Of a DNA stretch of 64,000 nt, positions 1 to 8,695 are shown one piece after another. Numbering within the stretch: the first letter of the stretch is position 1; each line of letters begins with the position of its first letter. Origin of the DNA: Arthrobacter sp. 135MFCol5.1 (GTDB lineage: Bacteria; Actinomycetota; Actinomycetes; Actinomycetales; Micrococcaceae); assembly GCF_000374865.1 (NCBI RefSeq), contig NZ_KB895455.1, positions 1 through 64,000 of the forward strand, written 5' to 3'. The translations under genes and the position numbers were made by a program. Below the pieces are notes generated by a model. That model was given only the letters and a program-made list of their open reading frames with translations, was not told the origin of the DNA and searched no databases.

Positions 1-1
1 C

Positions 2-265
2 GAAACGCTCCGCCACCACGGCCTCACGGGGTCGATGGGCAGGGTCGGTGCGTGTGCGGATAACGCCGCTATGGAATCGTTCTTCTCGCTGCTGCAGAAG
101 AACGTTTTGGACCGTCAGCGGTGGCTCACCAGGCGGGACCTCCGGCTGTCCATCACAACGTGGATCGAGCGGACTTACCACCGCCGGCGACGGCAAAGAC
201 GGCTGGGAAAGCTCACGCCCATCGAATATGAAACAATCAACCGGACCGAGCTCATAGCGGCCTAA
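2..265 (+). CDS. IS3-family transposase OrfB, C-terminal part (cut by window start)
   Basis: The reading frame is open from base 2 to a TAA at 263-265, giving about 87 residues of a transposase that begins outside the window. The segment DNAAMESFFSLLQKN carries the final DDE glutamate region of the IS3 OrfB integrase core, and the end (LTPIEYE) is the usual IS3 C-terminus. A Met at base 35 is internal and not the true start. It lies directly upstream of the lower-GC polysaccharide genes. Whether the whole element is intact cannot be told from this window. Confidence 0.8.
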   Translation, partial: ETLRHHGLTGSMGRVGACADNAAMESFFSLLQKNVLDRQRWLTRRDLRLSITTWIERTYHRRRRQRRLGKLTPIEYETINRTELIAA

Positions 266-674
266 GACCCCGAGTCAACAAAAGCCGGGGCAGTCCCCAG
301 GGCCTGGCTTGGGGTGCAGGACTGACGAAGCACCTTCTACGAGCCCGTTGGGCTGTGTCTTGGCGCGTCTAACCGGAGCCGAGCTTGGAGGTGTTGTCGG
401 CAAGACTAGACCACGAGGTGATCATGAGGGTCGGTTTGTTCATAATGGTTGGCAACCGTCTAGGGGCCGGGTCATAGAAGTAACAACGAACAAAAGAGAG
501 GAAATCCTGCCCAAGACACCGTCTTCCGCTCAGTAATGACTCCTCCTCGTTCCCAGGAACCTGCCACACACTTCCACACGTGAACTCCATGCTCGTCCCA
601 GGGTGAAGGACCACAACTGCGCCCGAATCCTTACCGAGTTGCTGTTGGAAGCCGCTCACAGGGAGTAATAGCAG
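266..674. other. gene-poor stretch between IS3 end and sugar transferase
   Basis: About 400 bases without a convincing gene. Two short open frames (309-536 plus, 369-659 minus) have no recognisable domains or good ribosome binding sites. A possible promoter is TTGGCA at 449-454 and TCATAG at 472-477, 17 bases apart, which would leave a long leader before the sugar transferase. Base composition drops here relative to the rest of the window. Confidence 0.4.
272..299 (+). repeat. probable right terminal inverted repeat of the IS3 element
   Basis: Just after the transposase stop, the reverse complement of this stretch starts TGGGGACTGCCCCGGC, with the TG terminus typical of IS3 ends. The matching left end is outside the window, so the boundary is inferred from position and the TG/CA rule only. 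Confidence 0.35.
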
Positions 675-773
675 GTGTGCCCTTGTGAGTGCATTACGTG
701 GGAGTCCCGTTCGCCTGTAATCTTTCCACGAGATCTCGCGCTCCGAGATGGCGTTGAATGTGGGGGTTACATA

Positions 774-2198
774 GTGGATTGGCGTAAACGAACGTCACGG
801 ATACTGCGGGTTGTGGATGGGTTCGTAATAGTCTGGGCTGTCGCCGGCGCCTACGTGATTCGCTTTGGGCTGGATGCCGGCCCTCGCGACGTGGGATTCG
901 AGTCCATGTACCTGTGGCTGTCCCTTGTACTGTGCATCTCTTGGTGGGCAATGCTCGAGGCCTGGAGTAGCCGCCAAAGCCGGGTATTAGGTTCCGGACC
1001 AGAGGAATACAAACGCGTGGCGGGTGCATCGTTATGGTTGTTTGGTCTGATAGCCATAGTTTCGTATGTGTTCAGAGTCGACACGGCACGCGGCTACGTT
1101 GGCATCGCTCTGCCTGTAGGGCTAGTCGGACTCCTCCTTGCACGTTGGCTGCTCCGGCAACACCTCAACGTAAACCGTCAGAGCGGGCATAGTATGTCCA
1201 AGCTCATGCTGATCGGTGGGCCGGGGGCAGTCTCGCATCTTGCGTCCAGTTTGGAGAAAGCGAAAGACGCCGGCTACCTTCCGGTTGCCGCATATATGCC
1301 CGGATCGGATCCTACGACGACCGTCGAAAAAGATTCAGGGCTTCCTGTGCTCGGGCACGATATGCAAACGGATTCAATTATGAATGCAATCGAAGCGTGC
1401 GAGGCGGATGCAGTCGCCATGTCTGCGGGCGTTCAACTGCACCCTCAGACCATTAGACAGTTAGGCTGGGCCCTCGCTGCGAAGAATGTCGGACTCATCA
1501 TGGCGCCCGCTCTTACCGACATTGCCGGTCCCCGCATCCACACTCAACAGGTCGCTGGCCTACCGCTTATCCATGTAACGACACCATCTTTGGACGGTGG
1601 GCAAAGAGTCGCAAAGCGACTATTCGATATGTTGGCGTCGACGATCTTAGTGATCGTGGCCGCGCCACTCATGGCACTAATTGCTCTTCTCGTGAAGCTT
1701 AGCGGCCCCGGTCCCGTGTTGTTCAAACAAAAAAGAATCGGAATAGAAGGTAAAAGTTTCTATATGCTTAAGTTCCGTTCGATGGTTGTTGACGCCGAAG
1801 AGCGCCTCGCGGAAATCTCGAGCTTGAATGAAGCAGGTGGAGTGCTCTTTAAGATCAAAAATGATCCTCGTGTCACCTCGGTTGGGCGAATGCTTCGGAA
1901 ATATAGTTTGGACGAGTTGCCACAGCTTTTCAACGTTATAGCAGGATCCATGAGCTTGGTTGGTCCAAGACCACCACTGCCAAAAGAGGTTGAGGGGTAC
2001 GAGCAAGATGTTCGCCGCCGCCTTCTGGTCAAGCCTGGGCTTACCGGCCTATGGCAAGTAAGTGGGAGGTCAAATCTTTCTTGGAGGGATTCGGTTCGCT
2101 TGGATCTCTACTACGTAGAGAACTGGTCGCTTGCCGGAGATGTGGTCATTCTTCTCAAGACCGTCAGAGCAGTTTTCAGGAGCACCGGAGCTTATTAG
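774..2198 (+). CDS. polyisoprenyl-phosphate sugar-1-phosphate transferase (WbaP/CpsE type)
   Basis: Initiates exopolysaccharide or capsule repeat units by moving a sugar-1-phosphate onto a membrane polyprenyl phosphate. The N-terminal half has four likely membrane segments and a nucleotide-binding-like middle region. From about residue 280 comes the bacterial sugar transferase domain, opening with KRLFDMLAS and a further membrane segment, then KFRSM, DELPQLFNV, LVGPRPP near residue 395 and KPGLTGLWQVSGR. I prefer the GTG at 774, which has GGGGG seven bases upstream; an in-frame GTG at 675 would add 33 residues without a clear ribosome site. AT-richer codons than downstream genes suggest transfer with the island. 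The sugar is unknown. Confidence 0.9.
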   Translation: MDWRKRTSRILRVVDGFVIVWAVAGAYVIRFGLDAGPRDVGFESMYLWLSLVLCISWWAMLEAWSSRQSRVLGSGPEEYKRVAGASLWLFGLIAIVSYVFRVDTARGYVGIALPVGLVGLLLARWLLRQHLNVNRQSGHSMSKLMLIGGPGAVSHLASSLEKAKDAGYLPVAAYMPGSDPTTTVEKDSGLPVLGHDMQTDSIMNAIEACEADAVAMSAGVQLHPQTIRQLGWALAAKNVGLIMAPALTDIAGPRIHTQQVAGLPLIHVTTPSLDGGQRVAKRLFDMLASTILVIVAAPLMALIALLVKLSGPGPVLFKQKRIGIEGKSFYMLKFRSMVVDAEERLAEISSLNEAGGVLFKIKNDPRVTSVGRMLRKYSLDELPQLFNVIAGSMSLVGPRPPLPKEVEGYEQDVRRRLLVKPGLTGLWQVSGRSNLSWRDSVRLDLYYVENWSLAGDVVILLKTVRAVFRSTGAY

Positions 2199-2247
2199 TC
2201 CGTCCGGACTGATACACGTTGCCCGCTTCAGTGAAAGGAAACATTTG

Positions 2248-4119
2248 ATGACGGACTCTGTCGACGATAGCGGACGTAAAAAAAGAGGGGGAGCTACGCC
2301 AGGCGCCCCGCTTCAGACTCGCCGACGCAGGATAGTGGGCCTGACTGTAGCCGGAATCGTTGTCTGCACAGGAGTCGTTTGTGCTGCCTCCCTCGGGGTC
2401 ACTGCTGCAAAGATCAGGTCGGAGCTGGAAATCTCTGCTGGTCTTGTTCCTACTCTAAAATCGAATCTAGAAACAGATAAATTTGCCGAAGCGGCCGCGA
2501 CCGCTGAAACGATCAGTGTTCACACGGCTGCTGCCAAAGAGGCTGCCGATAGCCCGTTGTGGGTCTTGGCCTCTTCCATGCCGGGTCTTGGTAAGAACTT
2601 CGGCGCCGTAGCCGAAGTTGCGAGATCAGGTGACGACGTAGCCAGGCTTGCGTTGCTTCCGTTGGTCAAAGTCTTTGACGATCTTGACTGGGCTTCCTTA
2701 CTTCCCGGCGAATCTGCTACAAACTTGTCCCAGATCAAGGCTGCTGCACCTGGCGTATCTTCAGCGGCTCAGGCAGTAAGACTCTCGTCCGAGCGCCTGA
2801 ACGCCATTGACACGAGCAGTCTCCTACCTCAGGTCGCCCAACCGCTTTCGCAAGCCCGCGACCAGCTAGGCGAGGTGATCGATGCCCTGAACGCGGCGGC
2901 AGACGCTGCAGGATTGGCTCCGTCGATGCTCGGGGCCGAATCTCCGAGAAGCTATCTTCTGATGATTCAAAACAACGCAGAATCCAGGGCCAGTGGCGGG
3001 ATACCTGGTGCGCTGGCTGAAATAACCTTTGAAAACGGTCATATCAACCTTGGCCGGCAATCGACTGCCACCGACCTTGGCCCGATGTCGCCGACCTTGA
3101 ATTTGGATGAGCAGCAGCAGCAGATATACACGACCCGCCCTGGTAAGTACATGCAAGACGTGAATCTAACGCCCGACTTTCCAACAGCCGCATCGGCTGC
3201 TCAAGCAATGTGGGAGAAAAAGACCGGCCAGCGAGTAGAAGGCGTTATATCCATAGACCCGGTGGTTCTCGGATATATCCTCCAAGCAACCGGACCCGTG
3301 TCTATCACTGGTCCAGAATTGGCGGCGGTGAAAGCGGCCGGGCTTCCGACCGAACTAACAGGCACCAACGTTGTTCAAACATTACTGTCCGACGTCTACG
3401 CCAAGATTCAGCAACCAAAGCTACAGGATGCATACTTTGCCGGTGTAGCAAAGGAAGTCTTCTCCGCTCTTTCCACCGGCAAAGGCGAAGCAAAAGGCCT
3501 TATTTCTGGCATTACCCGCGGGACGGAAGAAGGACGAGTCCTAGTATGGTCTGCCGACAATTCCGAGCAGTCCATAATCTCGAGATATCCAGTGAGTGGA
3601 TCCATCTCCGGACCCAGCGTTGCACCCGCCCAGTTTGGGCTCTACTTCAACGACGGAACCGGCGCCAAGATGGACTACTACGTTAAGCGCACAGTGCAGC
3701 TGGTCAAGGAATGCCCCAAGAATGGTTATGAGCAGACGACTGTCCGCGTCACGAGCACCAATACAGCGCCCACGGACGCTGCCACTTCCCTGCCGGCTTA
3801 TGTCACAGGCGGCGGCAACTTCGGTGTTGCACCGGGCAAGGTTCTAACCAACATAGTCGCGTATGGTCCCGCCCAAGCAAACGTAGAATCGGCCACTGTT
3901 AACGGCGAGAAGACTCCGTTTGCACCTTACTTGCACGCGGACCGCCCCGTTGGTGTGATCGCCCAGCAACTCGCACCGAGCGAGAGCCAGACCGTCGAGT
4001 TCACATTCGGAAAAATCGTCCAGCACACGGAACCTAACCTGGTTGTCACACCGACCGTCCAGTCTGTAAAGGACGTTATCCTGCCGACGAAGAACGCGTC
4101 CTGCGATCAAGGCCAGTAA
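2248..4119 (+). CDS. DUF4012 domain-containing membrane-anchored protein
   Basis: A 623-residue protein beginning at ATG 2248, with GAAAGGA about nine bases upstream; the open frame extends further 5' only by overlapping the sugar transferase. An Arg/Lys-rich N-terminus (residues 10-35) precedes one membrane segment (VGLTVAGIVVCTGVVC), so most of the protein should be outside the cell. The DUF4012 signature MIQNNAESRASGGIPGA lies near residue 240. DUF4012 proteins are commonly found in actinobacterial polysaccharide loci; their biochemical role is not established. It shares the lower GC of its upstream neighbour and probably belongs to the same island. Confidence 0.85.
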   Translation: MTDSVDDSGRKKRGGATPGAPLQTRRRRIVGLTVAGIVVCTGVVCAASLGVTAAKIRSELEISAGLVPTLKSNLETDKFAEAAATAETISVHTAAAKEAADSPLWVLASSMPGLGKNFGAVAEVARSGDDVARLALLPLVKVFDDLDWASLLPGESATNLSQIKAAAPGVSSAAQAVRLSSERLNAIDTSSLLPQVAQPLSQARDQLGEVIDALNAAADAAGLAPSMLGAESPRSYLLMIQNNAESRASGGIPGALAEITFENGHINLGRQSTATDLGPMSPTLNLDEQQQQIYTTRPGKYMQDVNLTPDFPTAASAAQAMWEKKTGQRVEGVISIDPVVLGYILQATGPVSITGPELAAVKAAGLPTELTGTNVVQTLLSDVYAKIQQPKLQDAYFAGVAKEVFSALSTGKGEAKGLISGITRGTEEGRVLVWSADNSEQSIISRYPVSGSISGPSVAPAQFGLYFNDGTGAKMDYYVKRTVQLVKECPKNGYEQTTVRVTSTNTAPTDAATSLPAYVTGGGNFGVAPGKVLTNIVAYGPAQANVESATVNGEKTPFAPYLHADRPVGVIAQQLAPSESQTVEFTFGKIVQHTEPNLVVTPTVQSVKDVILPTKNASCDQGQ

Positions 4120-4289
4120 CGGTGGCGTTAACACTATGTAAACCGACTGGATTGAGGTTGGTTACAACGTATCCGGGATGGTACCTTCTATCTGGGATAT
4201 CTATCCGTAGTTCTGCACATGGTCTCGTGCGGAGGGGGCATCTCCCCAAAATCGGGTATCAAAACTTAAACGTCTCCGGGGGGACACAC

Positions 4290-4898
4290 ATGAAGAAAAC
4301 ACTCGCAGCTCTCGCACTCGCGGGCTCCATCGCACTTATCGGTTCCGCGCCTGCCATGGCCGCAACCTACCCGGCACTTCCGCCGCAGGCCGCTGTTTCC
4401 GACGGCACCGTTGGACCGGGTGAAACCTTCGTCTTCCGCGGCCAGGGCTTCCTCGCCGGCGAAGGCCTGACCATCACCGTTACGCCGGGCCAGGCTCCGG
4501 CCTCCAACGGCGCTGGCCTGGGCCGCTCCGTTGCCGTGAAGATTCCCGTCTTCCAGGCACCGCAGACCCTGTCCGCAACCGCTGACGCCCAGGGCGCATT
4601 CTCCCTGCCGATCTCCATCAGCGAAGCCGGTACCTACTCCCTGACCGCAACCGGTAACACCTCCGGTGTGACCGTTGGCCCCGTCACGGTAACCGTGGCT
4701 GCCTCCCTGGCAAACACCGGTGGCGCCGCTGCCGGTGCCAACGGCGCCGCTCCGCTGGCCAACACGGGCGGCCTGGCCAACACCGGCGCCGACTCAGGCC
4801 TGATCCTGTGGACCCTGGTGGGCGCAGGCGCACTGGCCGCCGGTGCAACCTCCGTTGTGGTGGTTCGCCGCCGCGCCAAGGCTGAGGTTGCCGCCTAA
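4290..4898 (+). CDS. secreted surface protein with three LAxTG sortase motifs
   Basis: A 202-residue protein. The start ATG at 4290 has a GGGGGG ribosome site six bases upstream, and a classical signal peptide ends around ALA-type AMAAT (residues 21-25). The body is a small Thr/Gly-rich beta domain. Near the C-terminus LANTG occurs three times (residues 140-144, 156-160, 162-166), followed by a hydrophobic segment and RRRAK, a cell-wall sorting signal. LAxTG is the motif read by class E sortases of high-GC actinobacteria. No sortase is in the window. GC returns to the genome average here, so this gene probably lies outside the island. Confidence 0.85.
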   Translation: MKKTLAALALAGSIALIGSAPAMAATYPALPPQAAVSDGTVGPGETFVFRGQGFLAGEGLTITVTPGQAPASNGAGLGRSVAVKIPVFQAPQTLSATADAQGAFSLPISISEAGTYSLTATGNTSGVTVGPVTVTVAASLANTGGAAAGANGAAPLANTGGLANTGADSGLILWTLVGAGALAAGATSVVVVRRRAKAEVAA

Positions 4899-4924
4899 CC
4901 GCAGCAACTCCTAGCACCAAAGAA

Positions 4925-4964
4925 GGTGGGTGCATCTCCGGAAACGGAGATGCACCCACCTTTT
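4925..4964 (+). terminator. strong intrinsic terminator
   Basis: A perfect 16-bp stem (4925-4940 paired with 4945-4960), a GAAA tetraloop and a following TTTT. It lies 26 bases after the stop of the LAxTG protein gene, which it should terminate. Confidence 0.95.
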
Positions 4965-5048
4965 GCTTTGGGGTTGATGCTGCGGGTTCCCGCAACCTTG
5001 ACTTCGACAAGCTAAGGCAACCCTTGTTTTGTGGTAACTATTAGGGCT

Positions 5049-5195
5049 ATGGGGAGACATTGGCGCAAGGCACCACGCGAATACGACTTTTCCATCCCAC
5101 TCCCCCGCCCACAGGTGCTCGGCTACGCCCTCCTCGTTCTCCTCGCGGCCTGCGCCTTCGCCACCGCCGCATTCGCCCTTCTACGGACGTCCTGA
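5049..5195 (+). CDS. small single-pass membrane protein (48 aa), unknown
   Basis: ATG 5049 to TGA 5195. It has a basic N-terminus (MGRHWRKAPREYDFSIPLPR) followed by one long hydrophobic segment (LGYALLVLLAACAFATAAFA). It ends seven bases before the VanZ-like gene, whose ribosome site (GAGG) overlaps its stop, so the two are probably translated together. No family is recognised; the support is the membrane-protein composition, GC-rich third positions and tight spacing. Confidence 0.5.
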   Translation: MGRHWRKAPREYDFSIPLPRPQVLGYALLVLLAACAFATAAFALLRTS

Positions 5196-5202
5196 GGCCC
5201 CT

Positions 5203-5658
5203 TTGAGAATCCTCACCAACCACCGGCTGTGGCAGCTCATCCTCGCGGCCATGGTGGTTCCGCTGGCGCTCGTCGCCTTCTGGCCCACACCCGTGGACCA
5301 GCCCGTCTCAGGGCAGCTGGGCATTGTCTTGAATTTCCTCCACCACCACGGCATTCCCCGCTGGTTTAATTACGACTTTGTGGAACGGTCCGCCAACGTT
5401 GGCCTGTTCATTCCTGTTGGTTTCGTTGCCGCCCTGGCATTCCCCAACAAAAAATGGTGGCAAATCGGCGCCTTCGGAATGCTCGTTTCCGGCTGCATCG
5501 AACTGGGACAGTTCCTGTTTCTTCACAGCCGCTTTGCAAGCCCGTCAGATGTCATGACCAACACGTCAGGTGCTGTCATCGGCGCCCTGGTGGCACTCGT
5601 GGCCATGCAAGAAAGGAAGCCCGCCGCCTTCCGGCAACGGGCCTCCCAAAAACAATAG
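5203..5658 (+). CDS. VanZ-like family membrane protein
   Basis: A 151-residue protein from a TTG start with GAGG at 5194-5197. It has about four hydrophobic segments. The conserved VanZ-like features are present: the N-terminal WP block, FVERSANVGLFIPVGF, and the C-terminal GCIELGQFLF then S-(P)SDVMTNTSGAVIG. VanZ-like proteins include teicoplanin-resistance VanZ, but most members, including this one, have no proven function. It runs convergently into galU with only ten bases between stops. Confidence 0.85.
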   Translation: MRILTNHRLWQLILAAMVVPLALVAFWPTPVDQPVSGQLGIVLNFLHHHGIPRWFNYDFVERSANVGLFIPVGFVAALAFPNKKWWQIGAFGMLVSGCIELGQFLFLHSRFASPSDVMTNTSGAVIGALVALVAMQERKPAAFRQRASQKQ

Positions 5659-5668
5659 AACGCCAGGA

Positions 5669-6559
5669 CTACCCGACGAAGCCCTTCATCCAGGTCTTCA
5701 GGTCCTCGCCGAACTCCACTCGCTCGGACGCCAGCGTGATGACGGCTTTGAGGTAGCTCAGCTTGTCACCGGTGTCATAGCGGCGGCCCTTGAAGACCAC
5801 GCCGTACACGCCGGAACCTTCGCCTTCGCCAGCCGCGAGGGTCTGCAGGGCGTCGGTCAGCTGGATCTCGTTGCCCCGGCCCGGAGCGGTGTTCTCCAGG
5901 ACGCCGAACACCGAGTGGTGCAGCACGTAGCGGCCGATCACGGCCAGGTTGGACGGTGCGTCCGCGACCGCCGGCTTCTCCACCAGGCTGTTGACGCGGA
6001 CGTAGTCCTCGCCTTCAACAACCGAGATGTCAGCACAGCCGTAGGCACTGATCTGCGAGGGGTCAACCTCGATCAGGGCGATGACGGAGCCGCCGGTTTT
6101 CTGCTGCACCTCCATCATGGTGCCCAGCAGGTTCTCAGCCTCATCAATGAGGTCGTCACCCAGGAGCACCGCGAAGGGCTCGTCCCCTACGTGCTGCTGG
6201 GCGCAGAGCACAGCGTGGCCCAGGCCCTTGGCTTCGCCCTGGCGGACGTAGTGGATGGGACCCAGGTTGGAGGCGTACTCCACCATGCCCAGCTTGTCCT
6301 TATCCCCCTTGGCCTCCAGCGCAGCCTCCAGGCCGGGCTCGCGGTCGAAGTGGTCCTCTAGCGCGCGCTTGTTGCGGCCCGTAATCATCAGCAGGTCAGT
6401 GAGGCCGGCATCCACCGCTTCCTCAACTACGTACTGGATGGCCGGGCGGTCAACCACCGGCAACATTTCCTTCGGCATTGCCTTGGTGGCGGGCAGGAAG
6501 CGAGTTCCCAATCCGGCAGCAGGAATGACGGCTTTGGTGATAGCTCTCCCCATAGTCAT
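5669..6559 (-). CDS. galU: UTP--glucose-1-phosphate uridylyltransferase
   Basis: Forms UDP-glucose from UTP and glucose-1-phosphate, supplying glycosyl donors for polysaccharide and cell-envelope synthesis in the cytosol. The 296-residue length is normal. The nucleotidyltransferase signature GLGTRFLPATKAMPKEM lies at residues 16-32, followed by DRPAIQYVVEEA, the GLGHAVLCA/GDD metal region and the late VEKP motif. The start MTMGRAITK keeps the usual short N-terminus. It is placed next to the cell-surface genes of the left end but transcribed in the opposite direction. Confidence 0.95.
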   Translation of the reverse strand: MTMGRAITKAVIPAAGLGTRFLPATKAMPKEMLPVVDRPAIQYVVEEAVDAGLTDLLMITGRNKRALEDHFDREPGLEAALEAKGDKDKLGMVEYASNLGPIHYVRQGEAKGLGHAVLCAQQHVGDEPFAVLLGDDLIDEAENLLGTMMEVQQKTGGSVIALIEVDPSQISAYGCADISVVEGEDYVRVNSLVEKPAVADAPSNLAVIGRYVLHHSVFGVLENTAPGRGNEIQLTDALQTLAAGEGEGSGVYGVVFKGRRYDTGDKLSYLKAVITLASERVEFGEDLKTWMKGFVG

Positions 6560-6626
6560 AGCTGAACCTTAACAAATTTGATGGAGCGGCGGGCAATTAT
6601 GATTTCGTGGACCGGGTTTCGGTGGT

Positions 6627-6654
6627 TTTCGACAGGCTCGATTTCGACAAGCTC
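6627..6654 (+). repeat. tandem TTTCGACARGCTC dispersed-repeat motif
   Basis: Two copies of TTTCGACAGGCTC/TTTCGACAAGCTC occur 15 bases apart (6627-6639 and 6642-6654), overlapping the stop codon of the enoyl-CoA hydratase gene. A related single copy (CTTCGACAAGCT) is at 5002-5013. Motifs like this are scattered through intergenic regions of related actinobacteria; their function is unknown. Confidence 0.5.
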
Positions 6655-7435
6655 ACTCACCGCGGAATCGGGGTTCGCGCTTCTCTTGGAACGCCCGGAA
6701 ACCCTCCGCGTAATCCGCGGTCTTGCAGAGCCGCGCCTGCTCCTCGTTCTCCTCCTGCATGGCCTGCCACAGGCCCAGGCGCTGGTCGCGGATATGCGCC
6801 ACCAGCTCCTTCGACGCAACAAAGGCACCCGTGGCACCCGTGGCGACCCGCGAAACGATCGCCCGCGTGGAGTCCAGCAGCTCGGCCGCCGGCATGGCAC
6901 GGCTGAACATGCCCTGCGCCACGGCCTCGGCCCCCGAGATCAGGTCCGCCGTGTAGATCAGGTCCAGCGTCCGGTGCATGCCCAACCGCTCCGTGAAGTA
7001 CCAGTGCCCGCCCGAATCCAGCGTGGCGCCCAGCTTGGCGAAGGGTGAGCCAAACTTGGCGTTCTCCGCCACGTACACCACGTCCGTGGCCAGCAGCAGA
7101 CCCAGTCCCACGCCCAGGCATGCGCCTTGGGCTGCGGCGAACGTCGGCGCCGGGAACGCGGCCATCTTCTTCAGCAACGGCTCCACCAGCCCGCCCAGGT
7201 AGGCTGCGGCGTCGTCGCTTTCCGGGGTGACCCCGGCGATGTCCCGGCCCGCGCAGAAGGCCCGTCCCTCTCCCCTCAGCAGCAGCGCCCGCACCTCACC
7301 GCGCGAGGCGGCGGCAGCAGCGTCGTCGTACGCCTGGGTTAAATCCCGCAGCGCCTGCTCATCCAGCGAGTTCAGCTTGTGCGGTGCGTCCAGGACGACC
7401 TCTGCGATGCCGTTGCTGATGGAAAGGGAAATCAT
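6653..7435 (-). CDS. enoyl-CoA hydratase/isomerase, probable paa ring-1,2-epoxide isomerase
   Basis: A 260-residue crotonase-family protein, last gene of the paa operon, 24 bases after paaE. The oxyanion-hole regions are visible: CAGRDIAG around residue 62 and GACLGVGLGLLLATDV around residue 105. In phenylacetate degradation PaaG isomerises ring-1,2-epoxyphenylacetyl-CoA to the oxepin and PaaF hydrates a later intermediate. Position next to the epoxidase favours PaaG, but sequence alone does not separate the two roles. Confidence 0.8.
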   Translation of the reverse strand: MISLSISNGIAEVVLDAPHKLNSLDEQALRDLTQAYDDAAAAASRGEVRALLLRGEGRAFCAGRDIAGVTPESDDAAAYLGGLVEPLLKKMAAFPAPTFAAAQGACLGVGLGLLLATDVVYVAENAKFGSPFAKLGATLDSGGHWYFTERLGMHRTLDLIYTADLISGAEAVAQGMFSRAMPAAELLDSTRAIVSRVATGATGAFVASKELVAHIRDQRLGLWQAMQEENEEQARLCKTADYAEGFRAFQEKREPRFRGE

Positions 7436-7459
7436 GGGGCTCCTTGTGGTGAAAACGGG

Positions 7460-8686
7460 TTAGACGTCGAAGTCGACCGTGACTTCCTTGCTGGTGGGGT
7501 GGCTTTGGCAGGTGAGCACGTAGCCCTTGTCCAGCTCGTCCTGCTCCAGCGCGTAGTTCTCGTCCATGGTCACGCTGCCGGTGACCACCTTGGCCCGGCA
7601 GGTGCCGCACACTCCCCCGGCGCACGCGAAGGGCACGTCCGGGCGGACCCGCAGCGCCGCGTTCAGGATGGACTCGCGGGCGTGCGTGGGGCTGGCCACC
7701 TCGCCCTGCAGGCCGTCCAGCTTGAACGTGATCTTGTAGGTTTCCTTGGACTCGTCCACCACCACGGGACGGCCGGCCTGGCCCTCGGGGCGGTCCGGCT
7801 TGCCGGACGTGAACAGTTCGAACCGGACGTTCTCCGGCTTCACCCCGCGCTCGGCCAGGGTGTCCCGGCACAGTTGCACCAGCTCGAACGGCCCGCACAG
7901 GAACCACTCGTCCACATCGTCCGCGTGCAGGGCGGTGCCCAGCAGCTGCTGCAGCTTCTCCGCGTCGATCCGGCCGCTCAATAGCGGCGCGATCCGCTGC
8001 TCCCGGGAAAGCACGTGGTGGATGGCCAGCCGCTGCGGGTACTTGTCCTTCAGGTCCGCCAGCTCCTCCAGGAACATCACGTCCATGGCGGCCTTGTTGG
8101 CGTAGATCAGATCGAACCGGGTCTCCGGGTTGGCGGCCAGCAGGGTCCGGGCGATCGCGATCACCGGGGTGATCCCGGACCCGGCGGCGATGGCCACGAA
8201 GTTCCCGGCCTCCCCCGCCAGCTCTTCCGGGTGGTTCATGGAGTTCATGACGTTCTGCTCCACGGCCACGCCGTCGCGGCCGTGCTTGGACACGAACGCG
8301 CCCATGGGGCTCATCACGTCCAGGCTGTCCCCGGCCTTCAGCTCGGCGTTGGCCCAGGTGGAGAACAGCCCGCCCAGGTCCTTCTTGATGGCCACCCGGA
8401 TCTCGCTGGTGCCGTCCTCGAAGCTGCGCGGCTCGGCGCAGATGGAGTAGCTGCGGCGGATTTCCTTCGGCTCGCCGTCCTCGTCCGGCAGCGTGGTGCG
8501 CAGGGCAACGTACTGGCCGGGCAGGTAGTCGAACTTGCCGGCGAGCTCCGCGGGGACGTGGAAGCTGACCTCGATGGCGTCCTCGGTGAGCCGGCGCACC
8601 TCCTGCACGGTGAGGGTGTGGAAGGACGGACGACGGCGGCCGGTCACCTCAGCCTCTTCGGCGGCGGTCTGGCGGACAACAGGCAT
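7460..8686 (-). CDS. paaE: phenylacetyl-CoA 1,2-epoxidase, reductase subunit PaaE
   Basis: A 408-residue electron-transfer subunit passing electrons from NADPH to the PaaAC diiron oxygenase. The N-terminal flavin domain has RRSYSICA (FAD binding) near residue 80 and GSGITPVIAIARTLL (NAD(P) binding) near residue 165. The C-terminal plant-type ferredoxin has CAGGVCGTC plus a distal CQSHP, the four 2Fe-2S cysteines. It starts ten bases after the paaD stop in the same transcript. Confidence 0.95.
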   Translation of the reverse strand: MPVVRQTAAEEAEVTGRRRPSFHTLTVQEVRRLTEDAIEVSFHVPAELAGKFDYLPGQYVALRTTLPDEDGEPKEIRRSYSICAEPRSFEDGTSEIRVAIKKDLGGLFSTWANAELKAGDSLDVMSPMGAFVSKHGRDGVAVEQNVMNSMNHPEELAGEAGNFVAIAAGSGITPVIAIARTLLAANPETRFDLIYANKAAMDVMFLEELADLKDKYPQRLAIHHVLSREQRIAPLLSGRIDAEKLQQLLGTALHADDVDEWFLCGPFELVQLCRDTLAERGVKPENVRFELFTSGKPDRPEGQAGRPVVVDESKETYKITFKLDGLQGEVASPTHARESILNAALRVRPDVPFACAGGVCGTCRAKVVTGSVTMDENYALEQDELDKGYVLTCQSHPTSKEVTVDFDV

Positions 8687-8695
8687 GGGGGTTCC

